Shown one piece after another: positions 34,201-43,295 of a stretch of DNA of 46,260 bases (positions within the stretch are counted from its first letter, which is position 1; the number at the start of each line of letters is the position of its first letter). The DNA is from Actinomycetota bacterium. Its GTDB lineage: Bacteria > Actinomycetota > Aquicultoria > Aquicultorales > Aquicultoraceae. The translations under genes were made by a program, and so were the position numbers. The stretch lies in the NCBI GenBank assembly GCA_018333515.1, contig JAGXSZ010000019.1, forward strand, positions 1 through 46,260, written 5' to 3'. Below the pieces are notes generated by a model. That model worked only from the letters and a program-made list of their open reading frames with translations, ran no database searches and was not told the origin of the DNA.

Positions 34201-35118
34201 TTAAGTCTCTATGAATTTTTCGGCGGATACCGCGGCGAGCGCCCCCTCGGCGGCAGCCCACACTACCTGCTTTAAGTTATTCTTTCTGACGTCGCCCGCG
34301 GCGAAGACGCCCGGGATGGAAGCGGTCAACGTATCATCGGTGATAATATAGCCGGCCTCGTCCATACTGAGCGCGCCCGCGAAGAGTTCGGTGTTGGGGA
34401 TGTTCCCGACGAAGACGAAGATGCCTTCGACGCCGACCTCTCTTTCCTCACCGGTCTTGACGTTTTTTACCGTGACCGCTGAGACCGAGTTCTCGCCGGA
34501 CACCCCAGAGAGCACCGAATCGAGCAGAAAGTCGATCTTTTCGTTCTTGAACGCGCGGTCTTGGACTATTTTCTCGGCGCGAAGTCGGTCGCGCCGGTGT
34601 ATAATCGTGACTTTGCTCGCGAATTTCGTCAGGTAGATAGCTTCTTCAACGGCCGAGTTGCCGCCGCCGATGACCATGACCCGCTTGTCCCTAAAGAACG
34701 GGCCGTCGCAAGTGGCGCAGTACGAGATGCCGCGCCCGGTAAGCGTCGCCGCGCCCGGTACATCGAGCTTGGTCGGGCGCACGCCGCTAGCGATAATAAT
34801 CGCTTTAGCGGCATACTCACCGTCGGGAGTCGTTACTTTCTTTAGCGGACCACTCAAATCCGCCGAGGTGACCTCGCTCATATCCAGCTCGACATCGAAT
34901 TTTTGCGCTTGCTCGCGCATCTTTTCGGCAAGCTCGAACCCGGTGATGCCCTCGGGAAAACCGGGGTAGTTTTCGATAATATCCGTAATCGAGGCCTGCC
35001 CCCCGATAAGTTCTTTTTCGAAAAGTTTGGTCTTGAGCATCGAGCGCCCCGCGTAAAGGCCGGCGGCCAGGCCGGCGGGCCCGCCACCGATTATCAGCAC
35101 ATCATATTCGTTATTCAA
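34201..35118 (-). CDS. trxB: Thioredoxin reductase
   Basis: A 305-residue low-molecular-weight thioredoxin reductase. FAD motif GGGPAGLAAGLYAGR (~11-25), redox-active CATC followed by DGP (~135-140), nucleotide motif GGGNSAVEEA and the C-terminal FAAGDVR are all seen. TTG start with AAAGGTGG before it. It lies 5 nt after the PIN-TPR gene. NADPH or ferredoxin-type donor cannot be decided. Confidence 0.96.
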   Translation of the reverse strand: MNNEYDVLIIGGGPAGLAAGLYAGRSMLKTKLFEKELIGGQASITDIIENYPGFPEGITGFELAEKMREQAQKFDVELDMSEVTSADLSGPLKKVTTPDGEYAAKAIIIASGVRPTKLDVPGAATLTGRGISYCATCDGPFFRDKRVMVIGGGNSAVEEAIYLTKFASKVTIIHRRDRLRAEKIVQDRAFKNEKIDFLLDSVLSGVSGENSVSAVTVKNVKTGEEREVGVEGIFVFVGNIPNTELFAGALSMDEAGYIITDDTLTASIPGVFAAGDVRKNNLKQVVWAAAEGALAAVSAEKFIET

Positions 35119-35123
35119 ACGCG

Positions 35124-36257
35124 TTACCCACCTTTCGATTGTGAATTCAACCGGGCTTCGACCTGTTTCAAATATTCGTCCGCTTGAACGTAGAAAATAC
35201 TGTCTTTAGGTGCTTTTTCCTTGACCTTAATAAAGTTCGAACGGGCGTTGAGCAGGTCGCTCTCTTCTCGCAGGAGAATCACCCCTAAGTTGAAGTAGGC
35301 CTGATAGAAATTGTCGTCCCTGCTTATCACCGTATTGAGTTCGCGAATGGCCAAGTCGGTCGTGCCCAGGTATGAATAGGCGACAGCCATGTCCGTTCGC
35401 GTAGAGTTTTGATCAGTGTCGATGTCGAGCACCTTTTTAAAATATTCGATTGCCGTCTGAAAGTTCTTCTTGTCCTGAGTCAAGTGGCCCATGTTGAAAT
35501 AGGTGTTTCCAAGGCCGATAAGGGCTTGGATATCCTTTGGGTTGTTCTCGATTATCGCGAGGTACGTATCTCGCTGTGTTTCCAGCGCCTTGACGCTATT
35601 CTGGTAATCCTGGAAGCCCTGGACCAGCTGTGGCGGCCCTTCCGGGATGCCCGCCCCTTGCTCAAGCCCCAAATAGTCCGTGATTTGCGGGAAGAATGCC
35701 AGAGCGATTGCGACCGCCGCGACCGCCGCGATTGCCGTAAGCGCTTTCTTTTGGGCCTTTACCTTAAAGAAGGCCCGTTTGACGCCGCCGTAGGCAAACT
35801 CCTCTCCCGGGTGCTCAACGTTGACTCCGAGCGCCTGCGCTTTCAAGAGCATATTCAAATCGTTGGTCACAATAGTCACCGGTCGTCCATTGGTATCTTG
35901 TTTTACTTGGTAGACGATGGTCAGAATCCTATCATCCGAGTTCTTCGCACTGAAGGTCTCCGGCGTCCCCTTGCCGGGGTCAAAGCTCATTACCCTCACT
36001 ATAGAATTTTTGCCGAAGGATATCCCGTCAGTAAGCTTTCCTTTTTCGGACAAGTCGAAGAGAATCCGCGAGATTTGGCGGCTGCGGTAGCGCAACTCAC
36101 GGTCGGCCCGCGAAGTCTTTACTTTGTCCAGCTCGCTCAAGACGATATCCGGTATTACGACATCCGCGTCCGGGAACGCGTATATCGCCCTTGGATTGTA
36201 GAGTAATACGTTGGTGTCTAGTACGTAAATTGGCCGTTTCTTCTTTATTTTTGACAT
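35124..36257 (-). CDS. PIN-domain nuclease fused through a membrane helix to TPR repeats
   Basis: A 377-residue protein. Residues ~10-150 are a PIN domain of the PhoH-associated type: YVLDTNVLL (Asp14), SELDKVK (Glu42), NSDDRIL and VTNDLN carry the acidic metal-binding residues of an RNase. Then a membrane helix (~172-192) and tetratricopeptide repeats (~215-370). The PIN side is expected in the cytoplasm and the TPRs outside. PIN domains of this type are usually joined to a PhoH ATPase. A TATAAT box only 9 nt before the ATG suggests a leaderless mRNA. It heads the trxB, trxA, DUF3842, cooT operon. Confidence 0.82.
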   Translation of the reverse strand: MSKIKKKRPIYVLDTNVLLYNPRAIYAFPDADVVIPDIVLSELDKVKTSRADRELRYRSRQISRILFDLSEKGKLTDGISFGKNSIVRVMSFDPGKGTPETFSAKNSDDRILTIVYQVKQDTNGRPVTIVTNDLNMLLKAQALGVNVEHPGEEFAYGGVKRAFFKVKAQKKALTAIAAVAAVAIALAFFPQITDYLGLEQGAGIPEGPPQLVQGFQDYQNSVKALETQRDTYLAIIENNPKDIQALIGLGNTYFNMGHLTQDKKNFQTAIEYFKKVLDIDTDQNSTRTDMAVAYSYLGTTDLAIRELNTVISRDDNFYQAYFNLGVILLREESDLLNARSNFIKVKEKAPKDSIFYVQADEYLKQVEARLNSQSKGG

Positions 36258-36266
36258 AGTAATAAC

Positions 36267-36272
36267 ATTATA
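36267..36272 (-). promoter_or_regulatory. -10 box for a nearly leaderless transcript
   Basis: TATAAT on the minus strand, 9 nt before the start codon of the PIN-TPR gene. No Shine-Dalgarno is visible between them. A -35 box is not clear. Confidence 0.5.
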
Positions 36273-36354
36273 AACTTTATTGAGCCTAACCGATAGTTGT
36301 TGTTAGCAGAAAAACTGCTGGTCACGAAGAAAAAGAGGAGCTGCCGACGATGGC

Positions 36355-36717
36355 TTAGTTGGTGGCACTCCGAGCGATCGCTTTACCAGACAAGTAGGCG
36401 TCGAAGTAACCGATACGGTGCGCGAACAGGGTTTTCTTAGGGTTAGTCTCGACCTCCACTACCGCGAAACCGTTTTCGACGGCAAAGCCGGTAAGCTTGC
36501 TCCGCGTCCGCTCGCACATCTTGTAAGCGGCCATGAGGGCGACCTCTTGCTTGCCCCCGGAGTTTCGATATGCGCCGGCGGTTTCCTCGGCGACCGAGCG
36601 GGCGAATTTGTCCGCGAGCCAGTAGTTGGTCGCCACAACGGTTGCATCGTTTATTAGCACTCCTATTATCGCTAAGGATATGATGACCTTTGCGAGCCTC
36701 CCGAAACCGTCGTTCAT
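36355..36717 (-). CDS. Small membrane protein with pilin-like N-terminus
   Basis: A 120-residue protein with one hydrophobic helix at the start (~residues 9-31, AKVIISLAIIGVLINDATVV) and a soluble part outside, the layout of TadE/TadG-like pseudopilins. The start at 36717 is chosen because GAGAGGTG lies 7 nt upstream. No named family is clear. It is a single gene divergent from lon. Confidence 0.6.
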   Translation of the reverse strand: MNDGFGRLAKVIISLAIIGVLINDATVVATNYWLADKFARSVAEETAGAYRNSGGKQEVALMAAYKMCERTRSKLTGFAVENGFAVVEVETNPKKTLFAHRIGYFDAYLSGKAIARSATN

Positions 36718-36970
36718 CGCCACACCTCTCGCCCTTGTTGCCGCAAATCCGAAAAAACTGGTAAAGTTATTATCGTCAGCGGCAGCCGGGCTCCTTAGCG
36801 TTGTGAGAAAGTTCCCGCACCCGATTAAGGAGCGTTATACGTTATCCGATACTCTGTTAAGTCGAAACGAGATTTACGCCGTCTTGGATTAGCCATGCGG
36901 TTACCCGGGGATAAATGTGAGTAGGACCGTACCGCGCGTTGACTAAAATATGTTGAAGAAGGAGAGTCGC

Positions 36971-39346
36971 ATGCTTGAAATAGGCAAAGAAGAAATAGTC
37001 ATACCAGAAGAATTACCCCTAATCCCGCTGAGGGATATGATAATCTTTCCAAACCTAGTCGTACCCCTCTTCGTAGGAAGAGAACGGTCGATAAACGCGC
37101 TGGAAGCGGCGATGAAGGAAGAGCACATCGTTGCGCTGGTCACGCAGAAGATAGCCGATGTCCAGGAGCCGGAGATAGAAGACCTATACCGTCTCGGAAC
37201 GGCAGCCACGATTATGCAGGAGCTGAAAATACCCGACGGCACGGCTAAAGCGCTTGTAGAAGGACTCAGCCGTATAGAGATCGTCGAGTTCACACAGACC
37301 GAGCCTTACTTCAGGGTCAGGATAAAGGTCTTGGACGAAGAAGAAGAAAAAGATATCGAGGTCGAGGCGCTCATGCGAAATCTCGTCTCGCAGTTCGAAC
37401 GGGCGGCGAGCCTGGGCAAGCCGATACCGCAAGAGGTCTTGCTGGCTACCGCTAATATCGATGAGCCGAGCCGCCTCGCCGATTTTATCGCGTTCCATTT
37501 GAGCCTTAAGATAGATGAAAAACAGCGGATAATCGAAGCCGTCAACGCCCGCGAGCGCCTGGAGAGGGTCTCGACTTTCTTAAGCCGCGAGCTTGAGATA
37601 CTCGAGATAGGCAGCAAGATACAGTCGCGCGTCAAAGAGCAGCTGACGAAGACCCAAAAAGAATATTTCCTGCGCGAGCAGCTAAAAGCCATCCACCAGG
37701 AACTCGGCATAGCGGACGAACAGGCCGCGGAGATAGATGAGCTGCGCGCCAAGATAAAATCGGCCAAGATGCCGAAGCCGGTCAACGAGAAGGCGCTCAA
37801 AGAACTCGATAGGCTGGCGAAGATGCCTCAAGCGGCCGCGGAGTCATCGGTCATTCGTACCTACCTCGATTGGCTCATCGGTTTGCCCTGGCAGAAAAAA
37901 TCGAAGCAAAAACTCGACCTTAAAGAGGCGTCTAAGATACTCGATGAAGACCACTACGGTCTGGAGCAGGTCAAGAAGCGCGTACTCGAGTACCTTGCGG
38001 TCCATAAATTGACCGAGAAGATGCGCGGGCCAATCCTGTGCTTTGTCGGCCCGCCGGGAACCGGCAAGACCTCCATAGGTAAATCTATCGCGCGCTCTCT
38101 CGGGAGAAAGTTCGTGCGGATTTCGCTCGGCGGCGTCCATGACGAGGCCGAGATAAGGGGACACCGACGCACCTACGTCGGGGCGTTGCCCGGTCGCATC
38201 ATCCAAGCCATACATCAGGCGGGGACCAAAAACCCGGTATTCATGCTCGACGAGATCGATAAAGTCGGGGCCGATTTCAGGGGCGACCCTACCGCGGCGC
38301 TCCTGGAGGTGCTCGACCCCGAGCAGAACTTCGCCTTCAGCGACCACTACCTAGAGGTCCCCTTCGACCTCTCCGACGTCGTCTTTATAACGACGGCGAA
38401 TATGCTGGAGACCATACAGCCGGCGCTCAGAGACCGCATGGAGGTAATACCATACTCGGGCTACACTGAGGAAGACAAGGTACACATAGCGACCGAGTAT
38501 CTCATCCCCAAGCAGGTAGAGACACATGGCTTAAATGACAAGAACATCTTGATAGAAGAAGCGGCGCTCCGGAAAATCATCCGTGAATATACACGGGAAG
38601 CCGGCGTGCGAGACATAGAGCGCAAAATAGCGGGTATTTGCCGCCAAGTGGCGCGAAAAGTCGTCGAAGGCGAGAAAAAGCGCTTGAAGATAACGCAAGA
38701 GAACCTCCACGATTACCTGGGGCCGAGCCGGTTCCGCTACGGGCTGGCCGAAGAAGCCGACGAGATCGGTGTCGCGACGGGGCTTGCCTGGACCGAAGCG
38801 GGCGGCGACGTCCTCTCCGTCGAGGCGACGACCTTGAGCGGCAAGGGCAAGCTGATTCTCACAGGCCACCTCGGCGAGGTCATGCGCGAGTCGGCGCAAG
38901 CGGCCGTGAGCTATGTGCGCTCCCGCGCCGAGGTTCTCAAAATCGACAAACATTTTTACAGCGAGTTCGACACGCACATCCACGTGCCCGGCGGCGCTAT
39001 CCCCAAGGATGGTCCATCGGCCGGCATCACAATGGCGACGGCTTTGGCCTCGACGCTGACCAAGCGCCCGGTCAAACGCGAGCTGGCGATGACCGGCGAG
39101 ATAACTTTGAGGGGCCGCGTACTCCCAATCGGCGGCGTCAAAGAAAAAGTTCTGGCCGCGCATCGGGCCGGCATCAAGGAGATAATCCTGCCCGAGGAGA
39201 ACGAGAAGGACCTCGAACTCGTAGCCAAAGAGGTCAAAGAAGAACTCAAGTTTCACTTCGTCGATCACATGGACGCGGTACTCGAACTGGCGCTCAGGCC
39301 GGAGACACCCTCGAAACGGATACGGCAACCGGGAAAACAGGCGTAG
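36971..39346 (+). CDS. lon: ATP-dependent protease Lon
   Basis: A 791-residue LonA. N-terminal substrate domain ([24 protein letters not shown]), coiled-coil region, AAA+ domain with Walker [10 protein letters not shown] (~360-368) and Walker B FMLDEID, then the Ser-Lys protease domain ([10 protein letters not shown] with catalytic Ser near 684; [11 protein letters not shown] with catalytic Lys near 725). The start at 36971 is chosen because AAGGAG is just upstream; an in-frame ATG lies 21 nt earlier. It degrades damaged and regulatory proteins. A terminator follows. Confidence 0.97.
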   Translation: MLEIGKEEIVIPEELPLIPLRDMIIFPNLVVPLFVGRERSINALEAAMKEEHIVALVTQKIADVQEPEIEDLYRLGTAATIMQELKIPDGTAKALVEGLSRIEIVEFTQTEPYFRVRIKVLDEEEEKDIEVEALMRNLVSQFERAASLGKPIPQEVLLATANIDEPSRLADFIAFHLSLKIDEKQRIIEAVNARERLERVSTFLSRELEILEIGSKIQSRVKEQLTKTQKEYFLREQLKAIHQELGIADEQAAEIDELRAKIKSAKMPKPVNEKALKELDRLAKMPQAAAESSVIRTYLDWLIGLPWQKKSKQKLDLKEASKILDEDHYGLEQVKKRVLEYLAVHKLTEKMRGPILCFVGPPGTGKTSIGKSIARSLGRKFVRISLGGVHDEAEIRGHRRTYVGALPGRIIQAIHQAGTKNPVFMLDEIDKVGADFRGDPTAALLEVLDPEQNFAFSDHYLEVPFDLSDVVFITTANMLETIQPALRDRMEVIPYSGYTEEDKVHIATEYLIPKQVETHGLNDKNILIEEAALRKIIREYTREAGVRDIERKIAGICRQVARKVVEGEKKRLKITQENLHDYLGPSRFRYGLAEEADEIGVATGLAWTEAGGDVLSVEATTLSGKGKLILTGHLGEVMRESAQAAVSYVRSRAEVLKIDKHFYSEFDTHIHVPGGAIPKDGPSAGITMATALASTLTKRPVKRELAMTGEITLRGRVLPIGGVKEKVLAAHRAGIKEIILPEENEKDLELVAKEVKEELKFHFVDHMDAVLELALRPETPSKRIRQPGKQA

Positions 39347-39371
39347 CCGGCAACACTAAACACTATCACCG

Positions 39372-39399
39372 GGGCCGCTCAACGGGCGGTCCTTTTTTT
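39372..39399 (+). terminator. Intrinsic terminator after lon
   Basis: The stem GGGCCGCTC / GGGCGGTCC (two G-U pairs) is followed by seven T residues, 25 nt after the lon stop. Confidence 0.85.
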
Positions 39400-39484
39400 G
39401 GTGGTGCGGACACAACGTAACTTTTTGGCGAACACAAAGTAACTTATTTGAAAAACCGACCCCGAAGCTTGTATTATATCTAGC

Positions 39485-40525
39485 ATGATGCGATCTTTTT
39501 CCAAAAGCGACCGGGGCGACGAGGTCGTCGATATACAAATAAGGCTCTCCAAGCTCGGCTATAATCTCGGTCCGAGCGGTGTCGATGGGAGCTTCGGCGA
39601 CGCGACCGAGGCCGCCGTTGTCATGTTCCAGCGCGACCGCGACCTCTTTGTCGACGGGGTCGTCTCCGATGAGACCTGGAGAGCGTTGGTCGAGGCGACT
39701 TACAAGCTCGGCGACCGTCTTATCTATTTAAGAAGCCCCTTTTTCCGCGGCGATGACGTAAAAGAGCTGCAGCGCAACTTGAACACACTCGGTTTCAACA
39801 CCGGGCAGGTCGACGGCGTCTACGGCGAGACTACCGAGCGCGCGGTCCGCGAATACCAGCGAAACCTCGGGTTGCAGAGCGACGGTATCTTCGGTCCCTC
39901 GACGCATGCCGCCATAGAGAACTTCCGGCATCTTTTAAAGAGCGAGGCGAGCGCCGTCTATCCCGACCCGCACCGGAATCAAGACTCCGCGCTATCCATC
40001 TTCGAAAACAGGCTTATCGTTGTCAATCCCATATTCATACAATACGAACTCGAGGGACCCGCGCGGGATTCAGCGGTGGAGACCAATCGCGACCTCGGGA
40101 TACGCCTCGGCAATCTTCTGGAACTCCTGGGAGCGCGGGTGGTGTATCTCGATGGAGACGCTATCGGCGGCTTCGACGGGGCGGCCGATATCTACATCGA
40201 GTTCAGCCTCAACATCGCCGAAGATGAGGAGCACTCCGGCAGTGTCGTCCACTATGACGACACATTCGATGAGGGCGCCGCGCGCAGTCAGGTGTTGGCA
40301 AAGATATTACAGGACGAGCTGGTCTGCGCCCTGGAGCTACAAGACCTCGGAGTCGAGAGGGCAATGCTTGACGTTAAGCCGGGTCAGGCGGTCGCGGCGG
40401 TTCGCATAAAGCCGTTTTTCAGCTTGAAATCGGATGAGACGGCGTTTCTCGAAGAAGAGATTCTTAGGCAAAAAATCGCTGTGGCGGTATTTGACGGCAT
40501 ATCCAGCTACCTGCAGCTTTACTGA
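39485..40525 (+). CDS. CwlM-like protein: two peptidoglycan-binding domains and a degenerate amidase
   Basis: A 346-residue protein with no signal peptide. Two PG_binding_1 domains (~8-70 and ~85-150; GDEVVDIQIRLSKLGY and GDDVKELQRNLNTLGF) are followed by an Amidase_3 fold. Its zinc ligands are gone: the usual DPGHGG is VNPIF, SIHAN is EFSLN and the last VELGF is VRIKPFF. Family knowledge: actinobacterial CwlM is a cytoplasmic non-enzyme that controls MurA and cell-wall synthesis. Domain order, lack of a signal and lost ligands fit that. No RBS is obvious. Confidence 0.78.
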   Translation: MMRSFSKSDRGDEVVDIQIRLSKLGYNLGPSGVDGSFGDATEAAVVMFQRDRDLFVDGVVSDETWRALVEATYKLGDRLIYLRSPFFRGDDVKELQRNLNTLGFNTGQVDGVYGETTERAVREYQRNLGLQSDGIFGPSTHAAIENFRHLLKSEASAVYPDPHRNQDSALSIFENRLIVVNPIFIQYELEGPARDSAVETNRDLGIRLGNLLELLGARVVYLDGDAIGGFDGAADIYIEFSLNIAEDEEHSGSVVHYDDTFDEGAARSQVLAKILQDELVCALELQDLGVERAMLDVKPGQAVAAVRIKPFFSLKSDETAFLEEEILRQKIAVAVFDGISSYLQLY

Positions 40526-40672
40526 TAACCGCTGGTGGAGCCGGTTTGCCCTCAAAAAATATTTTGTGATAAACTTAGTCGGTTCCACTTTTGAAAAGGA
40601 TTTGAAGATTAAAGCATAGAATACTTTTTGACGAAGCATAGGATAGCGCTGAAATATAGGAGGAGATGTAGC

Positions 40673-41716
40673 ATTTATCGTAGCAGACGCAGTTTAATCT
40701 CAGTCATATCCTTAGTCACCATAGTTTTTACAGCCGTGACCTCACCGGCAACCGCGAATCCGCAAAACACCGGCAGACAAGCGGAAGTCCGCAAAATCAA
40801 GTCTCAGATAAGCCAAATCGATCAACGGCTCGATGTGGTTGTCGAAGAGTACAACTCAGCGACCCATTCTCTCAATAATACTAAGAGCGAACTCAAAATA
40901 GTCAGCGCTAAGCTAGTCGAAGCCGAGCGGGAATCATCCCAACGGCAAGCGGCGATCAATAAGCGGGTCGCATCCTTGTACCGCGAGGGCGGACTCTCGT
41001 ATCTAGAGGTGCTCTTGAACACGACCGACCTCGACCAATTTCTATACTGTCTCGAACTAGTCGAGAGGTTGGCCGACCGCGATGCTCGTATTATTGCGGA
41101 TTTAAAGGAGAGCAAGAAAGAGGCGGCAACGCATAAAGCGGCGCTAGTCGAAAAAGAGAGCGCGCAAAAAGCGTTCCTCACCGAATTGCAGGTCAAGAAG
41201 AGCAATATCCAGGCCCAGCTCAATGACCGGAACAAGCTTTTGGCCCGTATCGGCAAGGAGATCGCGAACGAGCGCCGTGTCGAGGCAAGAAAGCAAGCCC
41301 AAATGCGCGACAAGATAAAGGTTAGCTACAACAGGGGCGGCGGCGTTTCCGTATCGCGAGGCGAGGGACGCTCGGGTGCCGTAGGTATCGCGATGGGAGA
41401 GCTTGGCAAGCCTTATAGCTGGGGCGCCGGCGGACCCAATTCGTTCGACTGCTCGGGTTTGACCCGGTACGTCTATGGCCAATTGGGTGTCAGCCTGCCG
41501 CATTCGAGCAGGGCGCAGTATAACAGCGGCCGTCGAGTCAGCCGCGACGACCTTCAATCCGGAGACCTCGTCTTCTTTGCGCGCGGCGGTACGATATCGC
41601 ACGTCGGCATCTATGTCGGCGGCGGCAGTTTCATCCACGCCCCGCAAACCGGTGACGTCGTAAAGATCAGCAGTCTCGGTAGGCACGGCGGGTACGTCGG
41701 CGCCGTGAGGCCGTAA
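40673..41716 (+). CDS. Secreted NlpC/P60 endopeptidase with N-terminal coiled coil
   Basis: A 347-residue secreted hydrolase. The signal peptide ends near SPATA, a long coiled coil follows (~30-210), then an NlpC/P60 domain with catalytic Cys in FDCSGL (~259) and His in HVGIYVG (~310) plus HAPQTG. It cuts peptidoglycan peptides, likely in cell division or separation (RipA/CwlO type). The only good ribosome site (AGGAGGAG, 40658-40665) fits an ATT start codon at 40673 and gives a perfect signal peptide. The nearest conventional start is a TTG at 40628 without a ribosome site. Confidence 0.9.
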   Translation: MYRSRRSLISVISLVTIVFTAVTSPATANPQNTGRQAEVRKIKSQISQIDQRLDVVVEEYNSATHSLNNTKSELKIVSAKLVEAERESSQRQAAINKRVASLYREGGLSYLEVLLNTTDLDQFLYCLELVERLADRDARIIADLKESKKEAATHKAALVEKESAQKAFLTELQVKKSNIQAQLNDRNKLLARIGKEIANERRVEARKQAQMRDKIKVSYNRGGGVSVSRGEGRSGAVGIAMGELGKPYSWGAGGPNSFDCSGLTRYVYGQLGVSLPHSSRAQYNSGRRVSRDDLQSGDLVFFARGGTISHVGIYVGGGSFIHAPQTGDVVKISSLGRHGGYVGAVRP

Positions 41717-41761
41717 GTCTAAGGAAATCGGGTTCTTCGGGGACTCGCAAATTGATACTGA

Positions 41762-41788
41762 AGGGTGGAGATATCTCCACCCTTTTTT
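41762..41788 (+). terminator. Intrinsic terminator after the NlpC/P60 gene
   Basis: A perfect palindrome, AGGGTGGAGAT / ATCTCCACCCT, followed by six T residues. Confidence 0.92.
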
Positions 41789-41843
41789 GCACCATCATGC
41801 GGCCGCCGGTAAAGTTTTGTCCGCCCAATCCGAAATATCGTAT

Positions 41844-42917
41844 ATGGAAGACTTTTCTCTCTTGCGCTTCCTCGTCGATGCGAGGGGCTCCGATTTGCAT
41901 ATCAAGGCGGGTAGCAAGCCGTGTCTACGTGTGGACGGTGTACTTCGTACCGCCGACCTTCCCGTCTACGACATGGACGAAGTCGAGAGATTCGCGTTCG
42001 CGATGATGAATGACCGACAGAAAAATCTCTTCGCCGAGAAAAACGAGATTGATTTTGCGCTTACCCTGCCGGGGATCGGACGGTTTAGGACAAACATTTT
42101 CAAACAGCGGGGCAGCGTCGGCTTAGCGATAAGGCGAGTAATGAGCGAGCAGCTCAGTATAGCCGAATTAGACCTGCCGCCCGTCGTCGAAGAGCTGGTT
42201 CAAGAACCGAGAGGGCTGATTCTCGTCACTGGTGTTGCCGGCAGCGGCAAAACGACGACTTTGAACACGATGATAGACCATATCAACAAGACGCAACAGC
42301 GGCATATCATCACCATCGAAGACCCGATAGAAGTTCTTCACAAGGATATAAACAGTTTCGTCAACCAGCGCGAGATAGGCGTCGATACCGATAGCTATGC
42401 GGACGCTCTCAAGCACGTTGTGCGCCAAGACCCCGATGTCATAATGATAGGGGAGATGAGGGATATGGAGACGGCTCAGGCGAGCCTTACGGCCGCCGAG
42501 ATAGGAAACCTGGTCTTGAGTTCGCTCCACACCATCGACGCGGCCGAGACCATCAACCGAATTATCGACCTATTCCCGCCGTATCAACAGAAACAGGTGC
42601 GCATTATGCTTGCGGCCACCTTGAAGGGAATTATCTCGCTGCGTCTGCTCCCGCGTGTCGGCGGCGGCAGGATACCGGCGGTAGAAGTGATGGTGTCGAC
42701 GGCGACCATCAAGGAGTACATCATAAACGAAGACGAGACCTCGAAGATAAACGAGGCCATCGAGCAGGGCGGCTATTACGGGATGCAAAGCTTTGACCGG
42801 GCGCTCTTGTCGCTCATCGAAGCCGACAAAATCCGGAGCGAAGACGCCCTAGCGATGTCTTCACACGCCCATGACTTCAAACTCAAAGCCAAGCAGGCCG
42901 GTTTTTTTGTCGCTTAA
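41844..42917 (+). CDS. pilT: PilT-type type IV pilus retraction/twitching ATPase
   Basis: A 357-residue secretion-type ATPase of the PilT/PilU family. N-terminal GSDLHIKAGSKPCLRVDG, Walker A GVAGSGKTTTLN (~130), Asp box EDPIEVLHKD, Walker B-like DPDVIMIGEMRD and the family His box (SLHTIDAAETINRIIDLFP) are seen. It powers pilus retraction. The start at 41844 fits family alignments; the frame is open upstream into the terminator. Other pilus genes are not in the window. Its stop overlaps the stop of the convergent ferredoxin gene. Confidence 0.93.
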   Translation: MEDFSLLRFLVDARGSDLHIKAGSKPCLRVDGVLRTADLPVYDMDEVERFAFAMMNDRQKNLFAEKNEIDFALTLPGIGRFRTNIFKQRGSVGLAIRRVMSEQLSIAELDLPPVVEELVQEPRGLILVTGVAGSGKTTTLNTMIDHINKTQQRHIITIEDPIEVLHKDINSFVNQREIGVDTDSYADALKHVVRQDPDVIMIGEMRDMETAQASLTAAEIGNLVLSSLHTIDAAETINRIIDLFPPYQQKQVRIMLAATLKGIISLRLLPRVGGGRIPAVEVMVSTATIKEYIINEDETSKINEAIEQGGYYGMQSFDRALLSLIEADKIRSEDALAMSSHAHDFKLKAKQAGFFVA

Positions 42918-43105
42918 GGTTCCCGGCGGATGGCGGCTGTCGGGCATTCCTCAATCGCCTCGTCGACTCTTCCGGCCAGGCTCTCGGCGGGCGTTTCGTT
43001 TAAGACGTAAGCCATGCCGTCCTCGCGCAGCTCAAAGACTTCGGGCGCGATTTGCTCGCATTGCCCGCAGCCGATGCATTCATCGATGTCGATTACTATT
43101 CGCAT
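42914..43105 (-). CDS. Small 4Fe-4S ferredoxin
   Basis: A 63-residue ferredoxin with one cluster: Cys10, Cys13 and Cys16 (CIGCGQC) and the distant Cys54 in EECPTAA. It resembles the single-4Fe-4S or 3Fe-4S type found in Gram-positive bacteria (Fer4_13-like). It carries electrons for unknown partners. AAGGAGAT precedes the ATG. The TAA shares bases with the pilT stop (TTAA), so the two genes meet tail to tail. Confidence 0.93.
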   Translation of the reverse strand: MRIVIDIDECIGCGQCEQIAPEVFELREDGMAYVLNETPAESLAGRVDEAIEECPTAAIRREP

Positions 43106-43295
43106 GATATCTCCTTAGTCGGCGCAACAGAAAGTCTATCGCCCTGAAACGCCCATGTCAACGAATTGCCGCCGCCATCATGGAGAAGCTGACGGTCTCT
43201 CGCCGGCAAAGCAATCGTCTAAACGGGAGCTGTGCGTTTTGCATTCAAATAACTGGGTAAAAATGAATAAAATCGACTCGATTGGAGATACTATC

